DNA from: an uncultured Pseudomonadota bacterium
Lineage (GTDB): Bacteria > Myxococcota_A > UBA796 > CAJQPC01
DNA: 64,000 nt
Direction: 5' to 3'
Assembly: GCA_913060515.1 (NCBI GenBank)
Contig: CAJXRZ010000005.1
Span: 94,642-158,641, forward strand
The notes below the pieces were generated by a model. It had not been told where the DNA came from. It worked only from the letters and a program-made list of their open reading frames with translations, and ran no database searches. Shown here piece by piece: positions 53,101 to 60,835 of the stretch; positions within the stretch are counted from its first letter, which is position 1, and each line of letters starts with the position of its first letter. Made by a program: the position numbers and the translations under genes.

Positions 53101-53293
53101 CGCCTTCTATGGCAGCGATGGGATCGAGGTCCCTCGCGTTGGCGTGGGCGCCGAGCTGCGCATGAGCGTCTTGGCTGGCTGGGGGCTCGGGTTCACTGGA
53201 CGAGTTGGCTACGCTGTGGGGGTGAGCGGCGCCAGCGGCTACGGTCCGGTTGACCCCGGCTCGGTCTATCTGCGACTTGGCAGCAGCTTTTGA
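50177..53293 (+). CDS. Zinc metallopeptidase/TolB-like propeller/outer-membrane barrel fusion
   Basis: A 1038-residue exported protein. A short signal (MLSLLSLLYAPAVHA) precedes a gluzincin-like peptidase domain with THEFAHILH (His119, Glu120, His123) and a downstream Glu157 in WWIVEGSA. About residues 285-570 are TolB/WD40-like blades such as DVDGSCYGATFSPSGDTVVW, RDPAFSPDGSELLVVQ and VWSPDGRFIALSAWQDGQRD. A low-complexity linker follows (about 590-650). About 660-1038 are strands like an Omp85/surface-antigen barrel, ending in VDPGSVYLRLGSSF with a C-terminal Phe. Barrel type and protease activity are inferred. Confidence 0.85.
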   Translation: MLSLLSLLYAPAVHAAAYDPALEWRTLHTDHFEITFHQGEEQLANELGSSAEEIWAELTVDMDWVPKAKTQIVLVDHTDMANGYASTVPYNAIVIFVTAPQESSGLAYYDDWSTMILTHEFAHILHLDNVQGAPALLRYALGRIISVNQLSPWWIVEGSATYQETRHTGGGRGHLVNPHSEMQIRTAWLGGDFPTIDQMDGFMSGPPGGNTRYVFGQSFLAWVADNTSDDAVTRWNSSYGGWWFPYYLPAKKVFGQTWVELYGGWTAWLGEHYEAQVAEIESHGEMTVGEPLTDVDGSCYGATFSPSGDTVVWACSERATGSNIFLADSQGNNAEIEVAEGFASTFTWRPDGQAFAYSASHVVDDFNLYDDIYFHVVGAESATRLTNGKRARDPAFSPDGSELLVVQNKVQNNNLGRMRIDQTVAPLTDYSDHTQLSTPVWSPDGRFIALSAWQDGQRDLWVFNANGTPYRRVTMDTAMDRDPVFSSDGGTLYFASDRSGVSNLYAVDLATEQLFQVTNVITGAFQPAPSPDGSLLIWQQFSTRGYQLMRAEVDRSLWQPAGALPLSFDSRGDLAALLPGSPTTTPAPSAPPLKLENSGFSGEQVQTGGSGAGSFTLGADQPTRGADQDDVTETEGTTLSADLDYPFDYEVSDYRALPTLLPPRYLMPSVYSTGIGLGFSLSTSSSDQLKRHLYGAAVNYRSDAKFVGWGVAYTWNRYRPIVSLSASRSVVPYQDIYVLPDGEPGAGIPIVESTGVRYWDQRLRFGAGVSYSRRQRTAMALRWNGNLRRPLETPLPSGVYEPLLPTRGFISTLSAGWSYYRGRAYNYSISPEDSRLLRVSANVNHAAIGAFVYEEGKLTPFNRLQLTGEVREYVALPWAENHVLGLRAAGGVSVGDQLNYGSFILGGSFGESPWVQTPAEWQPLRGHPVGADRGDGYYLGSIEYRAPLWRIDRGWRTAPIFFRTLHGAAFVDFGDAFYGSDGIEVPRVGVGAELRMSVLAGWGLGFTGRVGYAVGVSGASGYGPVDPGSVYLRLGSSF

Positions 53294-53344
53294 GGCTGAA
53301 GGGGGGCGTCGTCGTCCCTGGATTGCCGAGGGCAGCTACGGCAA

Positions 53345-53641
53345 ATGGGCAGGCCAGCTCTCTCTCGAAGCGCCGGCCACTTCTTCTTCCTCAGTCCGCC
53401 CCTCGAGATCTCCTTGGCGCACTACGCGGCACGCCCCTGGGAGCCCCACAAATACCCCAGTCCACAGGCGCAGGCGCAGCGCCTCCCGATGCTGGAGGCG
53501 TGGGTGCGGCAGTACGGGAGTAGGTCCGATGACTTCGGAGAGAAGGCACACCGAGCCGCCTTTGAATTGGCTCCGTGCACAAAGCTTGAGGCCTCTGGAG
53601 CGGAAGAGGTCTGGACCGCCCTGGGTGTGAGAGCCCCCTGA
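53345..53641 (+). CDS. Short hypothetical protein
   Basis: A 98-residue reading frame in the gap between the fusion gene and the Sel1 lipoprotein. It holds plausible protein-like segments (PPLEISLAHYAARPWEPHKY, QRLPMLEAWVRQYGSRSDDF) and mostly G/C third bases, but has no convincing ribosome-binding site. I see no known domain. A second overlapping frame from 53250 is also open, so the true product or even reality of the gene is uncertain. Confidence 0.45.
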   Translation: MGRPALSRSAGHFFFLSPPLEISLAHYAARPWEPHKYPSPQAQAQRLPMLEAWVRQYGSRSDDFGEKAHRAAFELAPCTKLEASGAEEVWTALGVRAP

Positions 53642-53687
53642 AGCTTGGGACTCGTTTATAAGGATGACCTGAAGAAAGGGACGACCC

Positions 53688-54989
53688 ATGCGGCTGCTCG
53701 CCATCACCCTTCCTGCCCTCCTCCTCCTGTCCTGCGGACCTGGCGCCGTCGGCAAGAAGGTCGCTGGCCCCCCACCGGCCGCAGCCGACAACTATGGCCC
53801 AGAGCAGCTCTGCCCGGAGACAGGCGCACCCGACTACGCCAAGCCGCTGATCGTGGACATGGCCGCCTCTGAGCGTGGCGATCTGGAGCTGGCCATGGAC
53901 GATGGCTTGGTGGTCGTTCGCTACGACTGCAACTCCCTGGCCGTGCTGCCGGACTGCACAGCCAACGCCGAGTACCGATTCGCGGCCTTCAACCCCAAGA
54001 GCGAGGTCATCCGCTTCGACAACGCCGGAGAGGTCAACGCCAACTTCCCCGTGTCGGCTGGCAGCTTTGGGGCCAAGCTGGGTGGCGAGTTCGCCCGAGG
54101 CAACAAGCTGGATGTGGCCTTGGCCATGGTCGGAAAGCAGCGCACGACCACTGCGATGCTCTCTCAGAACGAGCTCATCGAAGCGCGACCAGGCGCCTGC
54201 GCCGATGCAACCCACTTCGTGCGCGGTGCGACCTTGGGCGCCTTCGCGTTGGCCACCTCCTCCAGTGCATCCATCGGCGGGGCTGCCGAGGTCTTCGGTA
54301 TTCCTCAAGTGGGTCAGATTGGCGTCGGCGGAAGCAGCTCTACGGACCAGTCCCTGCAGGGCAAAGATGGGCACATCTCGGCCTGTGAAGGGGCCTCAAA
54401 AGCCAACTCCCAGCCTCCGATGGACTGCAGCGCCCTGTTGCGCCTCGAGCTGACCGCAGTGGACCCAGAGGGGACGCCTTCCCAGGTCCGTGGACAGAGC
54501 AGCGAGTTCGACGCTTGCCCCGCAGGCCTGGTGGAGCAAGGCGGCAAGTGCACCCTCCCCTCCGAGGCGCCTCACCTCTGTCGACCGGACGATGTCGCAG
54601 ACTGCACCACCCAATGTGACCTGGGCGATCCAGGAAGCTGCGGACGCCTGGGGCTGTACCACCAGGAAGGCCTCAACGGGGTCGCACAGGATCCCGCCCA
54701 AGCCGCCTCGCTCTACCGCAAGGCTTGCGATGGTGGTTGGACGGTCGGCTGCGCCAGCCTGGGCAGCCTCTATGTGATGGGCATGGGCGTGCCGCGCGAC
54801 ACGGAAGCGGGCATCGCCCTGGTCGAGCAGGCTTGTGACGACGGATTCGCCCAGAGCTGCACCCTGCTCGGCGGCGCCTTCTACACCGGGAACTTGGTCC
54901 CCAAGGATGCTGCCCGGGCCCGCCCAGTGTTGGAGCGCGCCTGCTACGGCGGCGACCCAGAAGGCTGCTTCCTGCTGGGGGAGCTATGA
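53688..54989 (+). CDS. Cysteine-rich lipoprotein with Sel1-like repeats
   Basis: A 433-residue lipoprotein with signal MRLLAITLPALLLLSC. A middle domain (about 45-290) of unknown type is beta-rich with Ala/Gly strands. From about residue 300 it has cysteine-containing Sel1-like repeats (GSCGRLGLYHQEG, GCASLGSLYVMGMGVPRD, SCTLLGGAFYTGNLVPKD, GCFLLGEL), a type frequent in myxobacterial lipoproteins. AAAGGGA lies before the ATG. Its stop overlaps the next start by four bases. Confidence 0.82.
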   Translation: MRLLAITLPALLLLSCGPGAVGKKVAGPPPAAADNYGPEQLCPETGAPDYAKPLIVDMAASERGDLELAMDDGLVVVRYDCNSLAVLPDCTANAEYRFAAFNPKSEVIRFDNAGEVNANFPVSAGSFGAKLGGEFARGNKLDVALAMVGKQRTTTAMLSQNELIEARPGACADATHFVRGATLGAFALATSSSASIGGAAEVFGIPQVGQIGVGGSSSTDQSLQGKDGHISACEGASKANSQPPMDCSALLRLELTAVDPEGTPSQVRGQSSEFDACPAGLVEQGGKCTLPSEAPHLCRPDDVADCTTQCDLGDPGSCGRLGLYHQEGLNGVAQDPAQAASLYRKACDGGWTVGCASLGSLYVMGMGVPRDTEAGIALVEQACDDGFAQSCTLLGGAFYTGNLVPKDAARARPVLERACYGGDPEGCFLLGEL

Positions 54990-55957
54990 AGGCCTGGGTC
55001 CTGCGCGCGCCTGGAGGGCCCCAGGCCTTCACCTTGGAAGAGCTGCCGATTCCAGCGCCAAGGCCAGGCTGGGTGCGAATCCAGATCAAGGCCTTTGGGC
55101 TGAACCGAAGCGAGTACTTCACCCGAATCGGCGACTCACCGAGCGTCGAGCTGCCGCGGGTTCTGGGCATTGAGTGCGTTGGGGTGGTCGATGCAGCTCC
55201 AGGCAGCGACCTGGTGCACGGCCAGAAAGTCGCCGCGATGATGAACGGCATGGGCCGGCAGTTCAATGGCTCCTACGCCGAGTACACCCTTGTGCCGCGG
55301 ACCAGCGTCTTCCCCTTGGAGACCCAGCTCTCTTGGGGCCGACTCGGAGCCTTGCCGGAGATGCTGCAGACCTGCAACGGCTCCCTCCACCTTGGGCTGG
55401 GCGTGGAGTCGGGAGAGACGCTGCTCATCCGAGGCGGGACCTCGTCCATTGGCCTGGCGACCTTGGCGCTTGCGCGCGCCATGGGGGTGCGCGTGTGGAG
55501 CACCTCCCGCAGCCAAGCCAAAGTTCAGATGCTCCTGGATGCTGGCGCCGAGCGTGTCTTCATTGACCAGGGCCAGCTCAGAGAAGCCGTGCGAGAGCGC
55601 GCACCAGGAGGCGTAGACCGGGTGCTCGAGCTGATCGGTGCGAGCACCCTGAAAGACTCCCTTCAATGCGTTCGGCCCGGAGGTGTGGTTTGCATGACCG
55701 GCATCCTGGGCGGTCAGTGGGTCCTTCCAGACTTTGAACCGATGATGCACATTCCAAGCGGTGTGCGCCTGAGCTCCTATTCCGGCGGGTCCAGCGACAT
55801 CGGGCCCGACACGCTCCAGCGCTATGTGAGCCTCATTGAGTCGGGCGCGCTTCAGATCCAGACGGGGACCCTCTGGGACTTCGACCAGCTCATCGAGGCC
55901 CATCGCGCCATGGACGCGAACCGCTCAAAGGGCAAGATGGTCGTGCGACTCGCTTGA
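54986..55957 (+). CDS. Zinc-independent alcohol dehydrogenase/quinone oxidoreductase-like protein
   Basis: A 323-residue medium-chain dehydrogenase of the QOR branch. It begins with MKAWVLRAPGGPQAFTLEEL, has the NRSEYFTRIG segment in the catalytic domain and the NADPH-binding motif RGGTSSIGLATLALARAMG, in place of the usual GxGxxG. No structural zinc cluster is present. It is expected to reduce a quinone, enone or aldehyde with NADPH. The start overlaps the Sel1 lipoprotein stop (ATGA). Confidence 0.88.
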   Translation: MKAWVLRAPGGPQAFTLEELPIPAPRPGWVRIQIKAFGLNRSEYFTRIGDSPSVELPRVLGIECVGVVDAAPGSDLVHGQKVAAMMNGMGRQFNGSYAEYTLVPRTSVFPLETQLSWGRLGALPEMLQTCNGSLHLGLGVESGETLLIRGGTSSIGLATLALARAMGVRVWSTSRSQAKVQMLLDAGAERVFIDQGQLREAVRERAPGGVDRVLELIGASTLKDSLQCVRPGGVVCMTGILGGQWVLPDFEPMMHIPSGVRLSSYSGGSSDIGPDTLQRYVSLIESGALQIQTGTLWDFDQLIEAHRAMDANRSKGKMVVRLA

Positions 55958-56017
55958 GAATCCGATCCCGCCGGGAATAGGCTTAGCCCTTGCCGTGTCA
56001 AGAGTTAGGATGTCCAC

Positions 56018-58060
56018 ATGATCCTGCTCCTTGCCTCCATCGCCCACGCTGACCTGCCCACCCAAGCCCAGGTGGCCTTGCGCCGTGGCGACTGTAGAAC
56101 GGCCATGCCGCTCATTCAGGAGCTCCCTGGCCTGGACGCTGCGGTTGCCCGCGCACGCTGCGGGGACCCAGAGGGGCTCGAGTCGCACTTGGACCCCAGC
56201 TCTCCCCTGGACCCCTTTGCGCGCCTGCTGCTGGCCCGAGCCAGCCTGGAGAGCGAGCCAGCCCAAGCTCTGACCCTGCTTCACGGTCTGGAGATGAGCG
56301 GCGAGATTGGACTGGAGGTCCGCCTCATTCGGGCCAGGGCGCTCATCGCATTGGAACGAAGCCTGGATGCCCGGGACGACTTGAGGGCCCTCCTGAACAC
56401 CTCGGCACGCCCCGAGGCCTTGTACCTGCTGGCCTTTGGCGCCGAGCAGCGGGGAGATCTGGGGCCCGCTGTCGATGCCTACCGCTCCCTCTGGGCCAAA
56501 GAGGTCAAGTCGCCCTTCTCGGATTTGGCGGGAGAGCGCCTGCTGGCCATGGGCTACCCCATGCCGGACATGAGCAGCCCCGAGGGCCAGGCTTTGGCTC
56601 TGGAGCGCGCCCGAGGTCTGGTCAAGGCTGCCCGCGCTGACGCCGCCATCCCGCTCTACGACGCCCTGACCGAGACCGGCAAGTCTGGGAACGCCTGGCA
56701 GCACGAGGTCTCGATGGCCCTGTTCAAGGCCCGCATGTATCCACGGGCGATGGAGGAGATGGGCCAGTTGAACCCCACCAACCCCGGGGTCCGCGGTGGC
56801 GCCGAGACCCTCTACCACTTCGCCCTGGGGACCTCCCGAAACGGCGACTACGAGAGCGCCGCCGTCAGCTACACGGCGCTCTTCACCCAGTATCCAACGA
56901 CCAAGCGCGCCGACACCGGCAGCTTCAAGCTTGGGTACCTCAAGTTTGACTCGGGCAAGCTGGCCGAGGGCATCCCGCTCTTTGAAGAGCACCTGGTGCG
57001 CTACCCCAACTCCAAGCACCTGGACGAGACCCTCTGGTTCATTGGCTGGTCTCACTACCAGCTCGACCAACTGGACGAGGCAAAGGCCGCCTTTGACCGG
57101 CTGCTCAACACCACCCCAAAGTCCTCGCTGGCGCCAGCCGCCCTATATTGGAAGGCCCGGATCTTGGGCCAGAAGGGAAACGCGGAGGCCGAGACGGCCG
57201 CCTACACCCGCCTGGTCAACGCCTACCCCACCTCTGGGCATGCTTGGTTTGCGGCAGAGCGCCTGGGCCGCAGCTTTGAAGGCGTTGGCCCCGTCACCAT
57301 TCCTGAGGTGCCGGCGAGCTTTGTCTCCGCACACCCGGAAGTCGCAGAGGGCTTGGCCCTGCTCGAAGCCGGTCAGGTGGACTGGGCCCGGTCCCGTCTG
57401 CTCCCCTACGCCAGCGCTGCGAAGGCCGGCGGCAAGGACCAAGCTCTGGCCTACGCCCACCTGCTCATTAAGGCGGGCGCCTACCGAGACGCTCAGGCCC
57501 TGGCTCGCCCTTGGTGTCCGGGGGTCACCCGGGCCAAGAACGACCCCGTCGCCGCCACTGCTTGCACTCCTCGGCCGGAACAAGGGGTCGTGCAACAGGC
57601 TGCAGATGCATCGGGCCTCAACCCGCTGCTGCCCTACGCCATCATGACCGCCGAGTCGGCCCTCAAACCCGAGGTGACCTCGTGGGCGGGGGCCCGTGGC
57701 CTGATGCAGCTCATGCCGACGCTTGGAGAAGAACTCCACGGTGAGCTTCAAGAGGGAATCCCCTACGACCCCGACCGTCTGTACATCGCTGGCTACAATG
57801 CTTGGCTTGGCACAACGGAGCTGGGCCGCTTGCATCAGCGCTTCAACGCCGCCGGCATCCAACCATCGCTGCCGATGACCATCGCCGGCTACAACGGCGG
57901 CTCAGAAGCCGTTCAGCGCTGGGTGGATGGCGCCGAGAGCATGGAAGGCGATGTGTGGGCTGAGAACATCGGTTATACCGAGACCCGCCGCTATTGCCGG
58001 CGTGTCCTGGGTTTCCTAATGCAGTACCGCTGGGTCTACGGGGACCCAGATCAGCCTTAG
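56018..58060 (+). CDS. Soluble lytic murein transglycosylase with TPR superhelix
   Basis: It cleaves the glycan strands of peptidoglycan to give 1,6-anhydromuropeptides in the periplasm. The 680-residue protein has a short signal (MILLLASIAHADL), a long helical TPR-like region (about 20-510, e.g. GDYESAAVSYTALFTQYPTT) and a C-terminal SLT domain with catalytic Glu546 in IMTAESAL, then GARGLMQLMP and IAGYNGG. The architecture is that of Slt70, with YfgC/BamD-like TPR repeats. Its stop overlaps the converging sppA stop. Confidence 0.93.
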   Translation: MILLLASIAHADLPTQAQVALRRGDCRTAMPLIQELPGLDAAVARARCGDPEGLESHLDPSSPLDPFARLLLARASLESEPAQALTLLHGLEMSGEIGLEVRLIRARALIALERSLDARDDLRALLNTSARPEALYLLAFGAEQRGDLGPAVDAYRSLWAKEVKSPFSDLAGERLLAMGYPMPDMSSPEGQALALERARGLVKAARADAAIPLYDALTETGKSGNAWQHEVSMALFKARMYPRAMEEMGQLNPTNPGVRGGAETLYHFALGTSRNGDYESAAVSYTALFTQYPTTKRADTGSFKLGYLKFDSGKLAEGIPLFEEHLVRYPNSKHLDETLWFIGWSHYQLDQLDEAKAAFDRLLNTTPKSSLAPAALYWKARILGQKGNAEAETAAYTRLVNAYPTSGHAWFAAERLGRSFEGVGPVTIPEVPASFVSAHPEVAEGLALLEAGQVDWARSRLLPYASAAKAGGKDQALAYAHLLIKAGAYRDAQALARPWCPGVTRAKNDPVAATACTPRPEQGVVQQAADASGLNPLLPYAIMTAESALKPEVTSWAGARGLMQLMPTLGEELHGELQEGIPYDPDRLYIAGYNAWLGTTELGRLHQRFNAAGIQPSLPMTIAGYNGGSEAVQRWVDGAESMEGDVWAENIGYTETRRYCRRVLGFLMQYRWVYGDPDQP

Positions 58061-59721
58061 TTCAGGTCCACCTCGACCGGCATCACCGCCAAAGCAACCC
58101 CTGGGGACTGCAGGAGCATCTCTGCTGCAGGCGGCAGAGAGAGCCAAGGCTCGAGAACCTTGAGCTGGGGAGCCAATAGGGAGAGGAGTCCGCCGGGCAG
58201 GAACTGAGCCCAGAAGCGCGCTGGGGGCCGGACCACCAAGTCCTTTCGGCTCCAAGGTCCATGCAGCTTGGAGAGCTCTCGCGCCTTGTCGAGTGCTTGG
58301 GTCAGTCCCCCCAGTCCATCGACCAGTCCGCCTTCCAGGGCCGATGCGCCAGCCCAGACACGTCCTTGGGCCATCGGCTCGATCTCCTCGACAGTGCGCT
58401 TGCGGCCTTCCGCTACGCGCTCCACAAAGCCCTTGTAGGCCATTTGGAGGCGGGCCCGGAAGCGAGCCCGCTGGGAGGGGTCAAAGGGCTCCTCGCTGCT
58501 GTACATGCCCAGCATGGGTCCGCCACCGACCGCCTCTGAGTAGATGCCCAGCTTGGCCGTGGCCGCGCCAGTGACCAACTTGCCACCCACCACACCGATA
58601 GAGCCGGTGATGGTGCCTGGACAGGCGTAGATTGCCCGCGCAGGTGCTGAGATGTAGTACCCGCCGCTGGCGGAGACATCACCGAAGTAGGCCACCACTG
58701 GCTTGGCTTGGTCCAGGAGCTGAACTTCCTTCCAGATCAGGTCCGAGGCCAAGACGCTTCCACCCGGTGAATTGACCGCCAACACGACCGCTTGGACCAT
58801 CGGGTCCTCGCGCAGGGCTCGGAGAGCCGGAATGACCTCGGGTGGCGCAATGCGCTGCCGTCCTCCGGGCTCGACGCCCATCGTGATGTTTCCTCGGAGA
58901 TGCAGCACAGCGATCTGAGGCAATCCCCGGCTGTGCCGCTCGGCTCGCCGAAGGAGCGAGAGGGGCTTGGTCAACTGGCCCAAGTCCACCCGCGCGCACT
59001 CCTTCCCCAGCAGCTCCTTCAAGAACTCATCGATCTCGCTCTCATAGGCGACGCGATCGATCAGGCCGGCCGCCAGCGCCTCATCGGGCGAGAGCGCGCC
59101 CTTGGCCATGGCCGCCTCAAGTTGAGACTCGCTCACGCCCCTTCCAAGGCTCAGGGCCGACATCAACTCCGCTTGCAGCTCTTCTACGAGGAGCTGAGTA
59201 GCCTCTCGGTTCTGAGGGCTCGCGACCCGACGGGTGAAGCTCTCTCCCATGGACTTGTAGGCCCCGGCTGAGACGACATCGAACTCCAGCCCCAAGCGCT
59301 CGAGAGCGGGGCCGAAGAAGCGAAGCTGGCCACCCACCCCAAGCAAGGAGACCTCGCCCATTGGCGGCACGATCACCTTGTCCGCCACGCTGCTCAGGTA
59401 GAGCGCCGCGTTTCCAGGGCTCTCGGCGTAGACCACAACGGAGACCCCCTTCTCCCGAATGCGCTGAATTCCTGCACGCCATTCCTGGAGGGTTGCCCAG
59501 CCCCAACCCATTCCCGCGACCTGCAGCAGCACGCCACGAACCCCTGGCCGTCCAGCCGCGAACTCCAGATGGCTCAGAAGCAAGAGGGGATCACCAACGT
59601 TGCCGTCCAGGCGCAGGTCTAGGACGCTGCCCGTGCCCAAGGCCCCGCGCAGGGCCCGCCGCCCTATCCATGCGGCCACGAGAGAAAAGGGCCTTGCCAA
59701 GCTGAGCAGCAATGAGTTCAT
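58057..59721 (-). CDS. sppA: Signal peptide peptidase SppA, long (67K) form
   Basis: A membrane-bound serine peptidase that degrades cleaved signal peptides. The 554-residue protein has an N-terminal membrane segment and two ClpP-like halves. The catalytic lysine is Lys156 in AGAYKSMGE in the first half, and the nucleophile is Ser352 in SASGGYYIS in the second half, as in the E. coli tetramer. VNSPGGS and GTITGSIGVVGG are conserved loops. It converges with the transglycosylase gene and diverges from the 59801 gene. Confidence 0.95.
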   Translation of the reverse strand: MNSLLLSLARPFSLVAAWIGRRALRGALGTGSVLDLRLDGNVGDPLLLLSHLEFAAGRPGVRGVLLQVAGMGWGWATLQEWRAGIQRIREKGVSVVVYAESPGNAALYLSSVADKVIVPPMGEVSLLGVGGQLRFFGPALERLGLEFDVVSAGAYKSMGESFTRRVASPQNREATQLLVEELQAELMSALSLGRGVSESQLEAAMAKGALSPDEALAAGLIDRVAYESEIDEFLKELLGKECARVDLGQLTKPLSLLRRAERHSRGLPQIAVLHLRGNITMGVEPGGRQRIAPPEVIPALRALREDPMVQAVVLAVNSPGGSVLASDLIWKEVQLLDQAKPVVAYFGDVSASGGYYISAPARAIYACPGTITGSIGVVGGKLVTGAATAKLGIYSEAVGGGPMLGMYSSEEPFDPSQRARFRARLQMAYKGFVERVAEGRKRTVEEIEPMAQGRVWAGASALEGGLVDGLGGLTQALDKARELSKLHGPWSRKDLVVRPPARFWAQFLPGGLLSLLAPQLKVLEPWLSLPPAAEMLLQSPGVALAVMPVEVDLN

Positions 59722-59735
59722 TAGAGACGTGCCTT

Positions 59736-59763
59736 GGAACCGGGTTCTACTCTGGAACTCTAA
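59736..59763 (+). promoter_or_regulatory. Possible ECF/sigma-E-like promoter
   Basis: GGAAC at 59736-59740 and TCTAA at 59759-59763 are separated by 18 bases, the layout of sigma-E-type promoters (GGAACTT, 16 bases, then TCTAA or similar). It reads toward the gene starting at 59801 and lies just upstream of sppA on the other strand. No expression evidence; the match is by eye. Confidence 0.38.
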
Positions 59764-59800
59764 ACACCCAACGCTGCAGCGCCAGCGAGGAGGTGCCCCC

Positions 59801-60202
59801 GTGGTCTTTGCCCTGAGTCCCGTCGAGCTTCAAATCATCAGCTACATCTCGGAGCTCGACCTGGTCGATCTCGCCGTAGAGCTGGACTACGTGCCCGAAG
59901 CGGAGATCAACCGCGCCCAGCTTCTGGGCAACCTGATCCCTCGCTTGGTCGCCCTCGCTGAGAAAGAAGGGCTGCCCTTCTCCAAGTACGATCTAGACGA
60001 TCTTGCTGACCTGCCGGACATCCACCGCACCGCCTTGGCCTTTCGCATGGGCTGGGAAGCCACCCCAGCGGCGATGCTGCGCAAGGGTGAGCGGGTCTAC
60101 CGAAGCTACCGCAGCTCTCGACGAAACAGTCAGGTCGCCCAGCTCCTTCCCACCTTGCTCCCGATCGTCGCTCGATGCGCCCATGAGCTCCGAGTGGTGT
60201 GA
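59801..60202 (+). CDS. Conserved-looking protein of unknown function
   Basis: A 133-residue protein. The GTG at 59801 follows AGGAGGT by about seven bases, a strong reason to prefer it over the in-frame upstream starts, which overlap sppA. It is acidic and helical at the start (LSPVELQIISYISELDLVDL, YVPEAEINRAQLLGNLIPRL) and basic with Arg/Ser near the end (RVYRSYRSSRRNSQVAQLLP). No membrane helix, signal or known motif is evident. It is preceded by the candidate sigma-E-like promoter. Confidence 0.65.
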   Translation: MVFALSPVELQIISYISELDLVDLAVELDYVPEAEINRAQLLGNLIPRLVALAEKEGLPFSKYDLDDLADLPDIHRTALAFRMGWEATPAAMLRKGERVYRSYRSSRRNSQVAQLLPTLLPIVARCAHELRVV

Positions 60203-60253
60203 CGAGATGACTCCGTAAATACGCAAAGTCAACGCCAACAGTAGGCGGGTCGG

Positions 60254-60282
60254 TTGACACACCCCTTCCCCCGTCGTACCCA
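60254..60282 (+). promoter_or_regulatory. Candidate sigma-70-like promoter
   Basis: A perfect TTGACA at 60254-60259 is followed after 17 bases by TACCCA, a weak -10. It reads toward the zinc-ribbon gene and mreB. A 7-bp hairpin (60295-60301 with 60308-60314) lies in the expected leader. The 135-bp gap before the ATG holds no other feature I can support. Confidence 0.42.
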
Positions 60283-60337
60283 TGGCCATCTGTGGAGCCC
60301 CTTGCCGGGGGCTCAAGTGCCTTTTGGAGACGTCGAA

Positions 60338-60832
60338 ATGGCTACCAAGACTTGCCCAAGCTGCCAGGAAGAGGTCCCAACTGCGGCCCCACGCTGCAAG
60401 CACTGCTTCCATGACTTTACGGAAGCTCCCCCCAAGAAGAGCGGCGGCCCTGTAGCGCTGCTCGGCATGCTGGCCGTCATGGCCCTCATCGCCGCCGGTG
60501 TGTTCTGGCTCAAGGGCCAGCGCCCAGGTGCTGAGTCCGTGATGGTGGACGCTGAGACCAGCTCCATCACCTTTGTCACCAAGTACAAGGACCGCACCGA
60601 GACCGATCGCGTCAGCTTCTCAGAGGTGGCCAACGTTGAGTACGCCATCGGCGGAAGCTCTCAGTACGAGATCGCCGTGGTGACCCTCTCCGGTGAGCGC
60701 TGGGTTCTGGAGAGCAGCGAGTCCAAGCCCCTCAACGGCCAGGCTGAGCACTACGCAGCTGTCATCGACAAGCCACTGGTGGAGAAGAACGAGGTTCGCG
60801 GATTCGGCGACCTCGGATCTGGCGGCAAATAG
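60338..60832 (+). CDS. Zinc-ribbon membrane protein with possible PH-like domain
   Basis: A 164-residue protein with GGAG upstream of the ATG. Residues 6-23 form a zinc ribbon with Cys6, Cys9, Cys20 and Cys23 (CPSCQEE and CKHC). One transmembrane helix follows (about 38-58, VALLGMLAVMALIAAGVFWL). The C-terminal part (ISSITFVTKYKDRTETDRVS-like strands and AIGGSSQYEIAVVTLSGERW) has the strand pattern of a small PH-like fold. It sits 3 nt before mreB, so they are probably cotranscribed. Function is unknown. Confidence 0.75.
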   Translation: MATKTCPSCQEEVPTAAPRCKHCFHDFTEAPPKKSGGPVALLGMLAVMALIAAGVFWLKGQRPGAESVMVDAETSSITFVTKYKDRTETDRVSFSEVANVEYAIGGSSQYEIAVVTLSGERWVLESSESKPLNGQAEHYAAVIDKPLVEKNEVRGFGDLGSGGK

Positions 60833-60835
60833 GCC

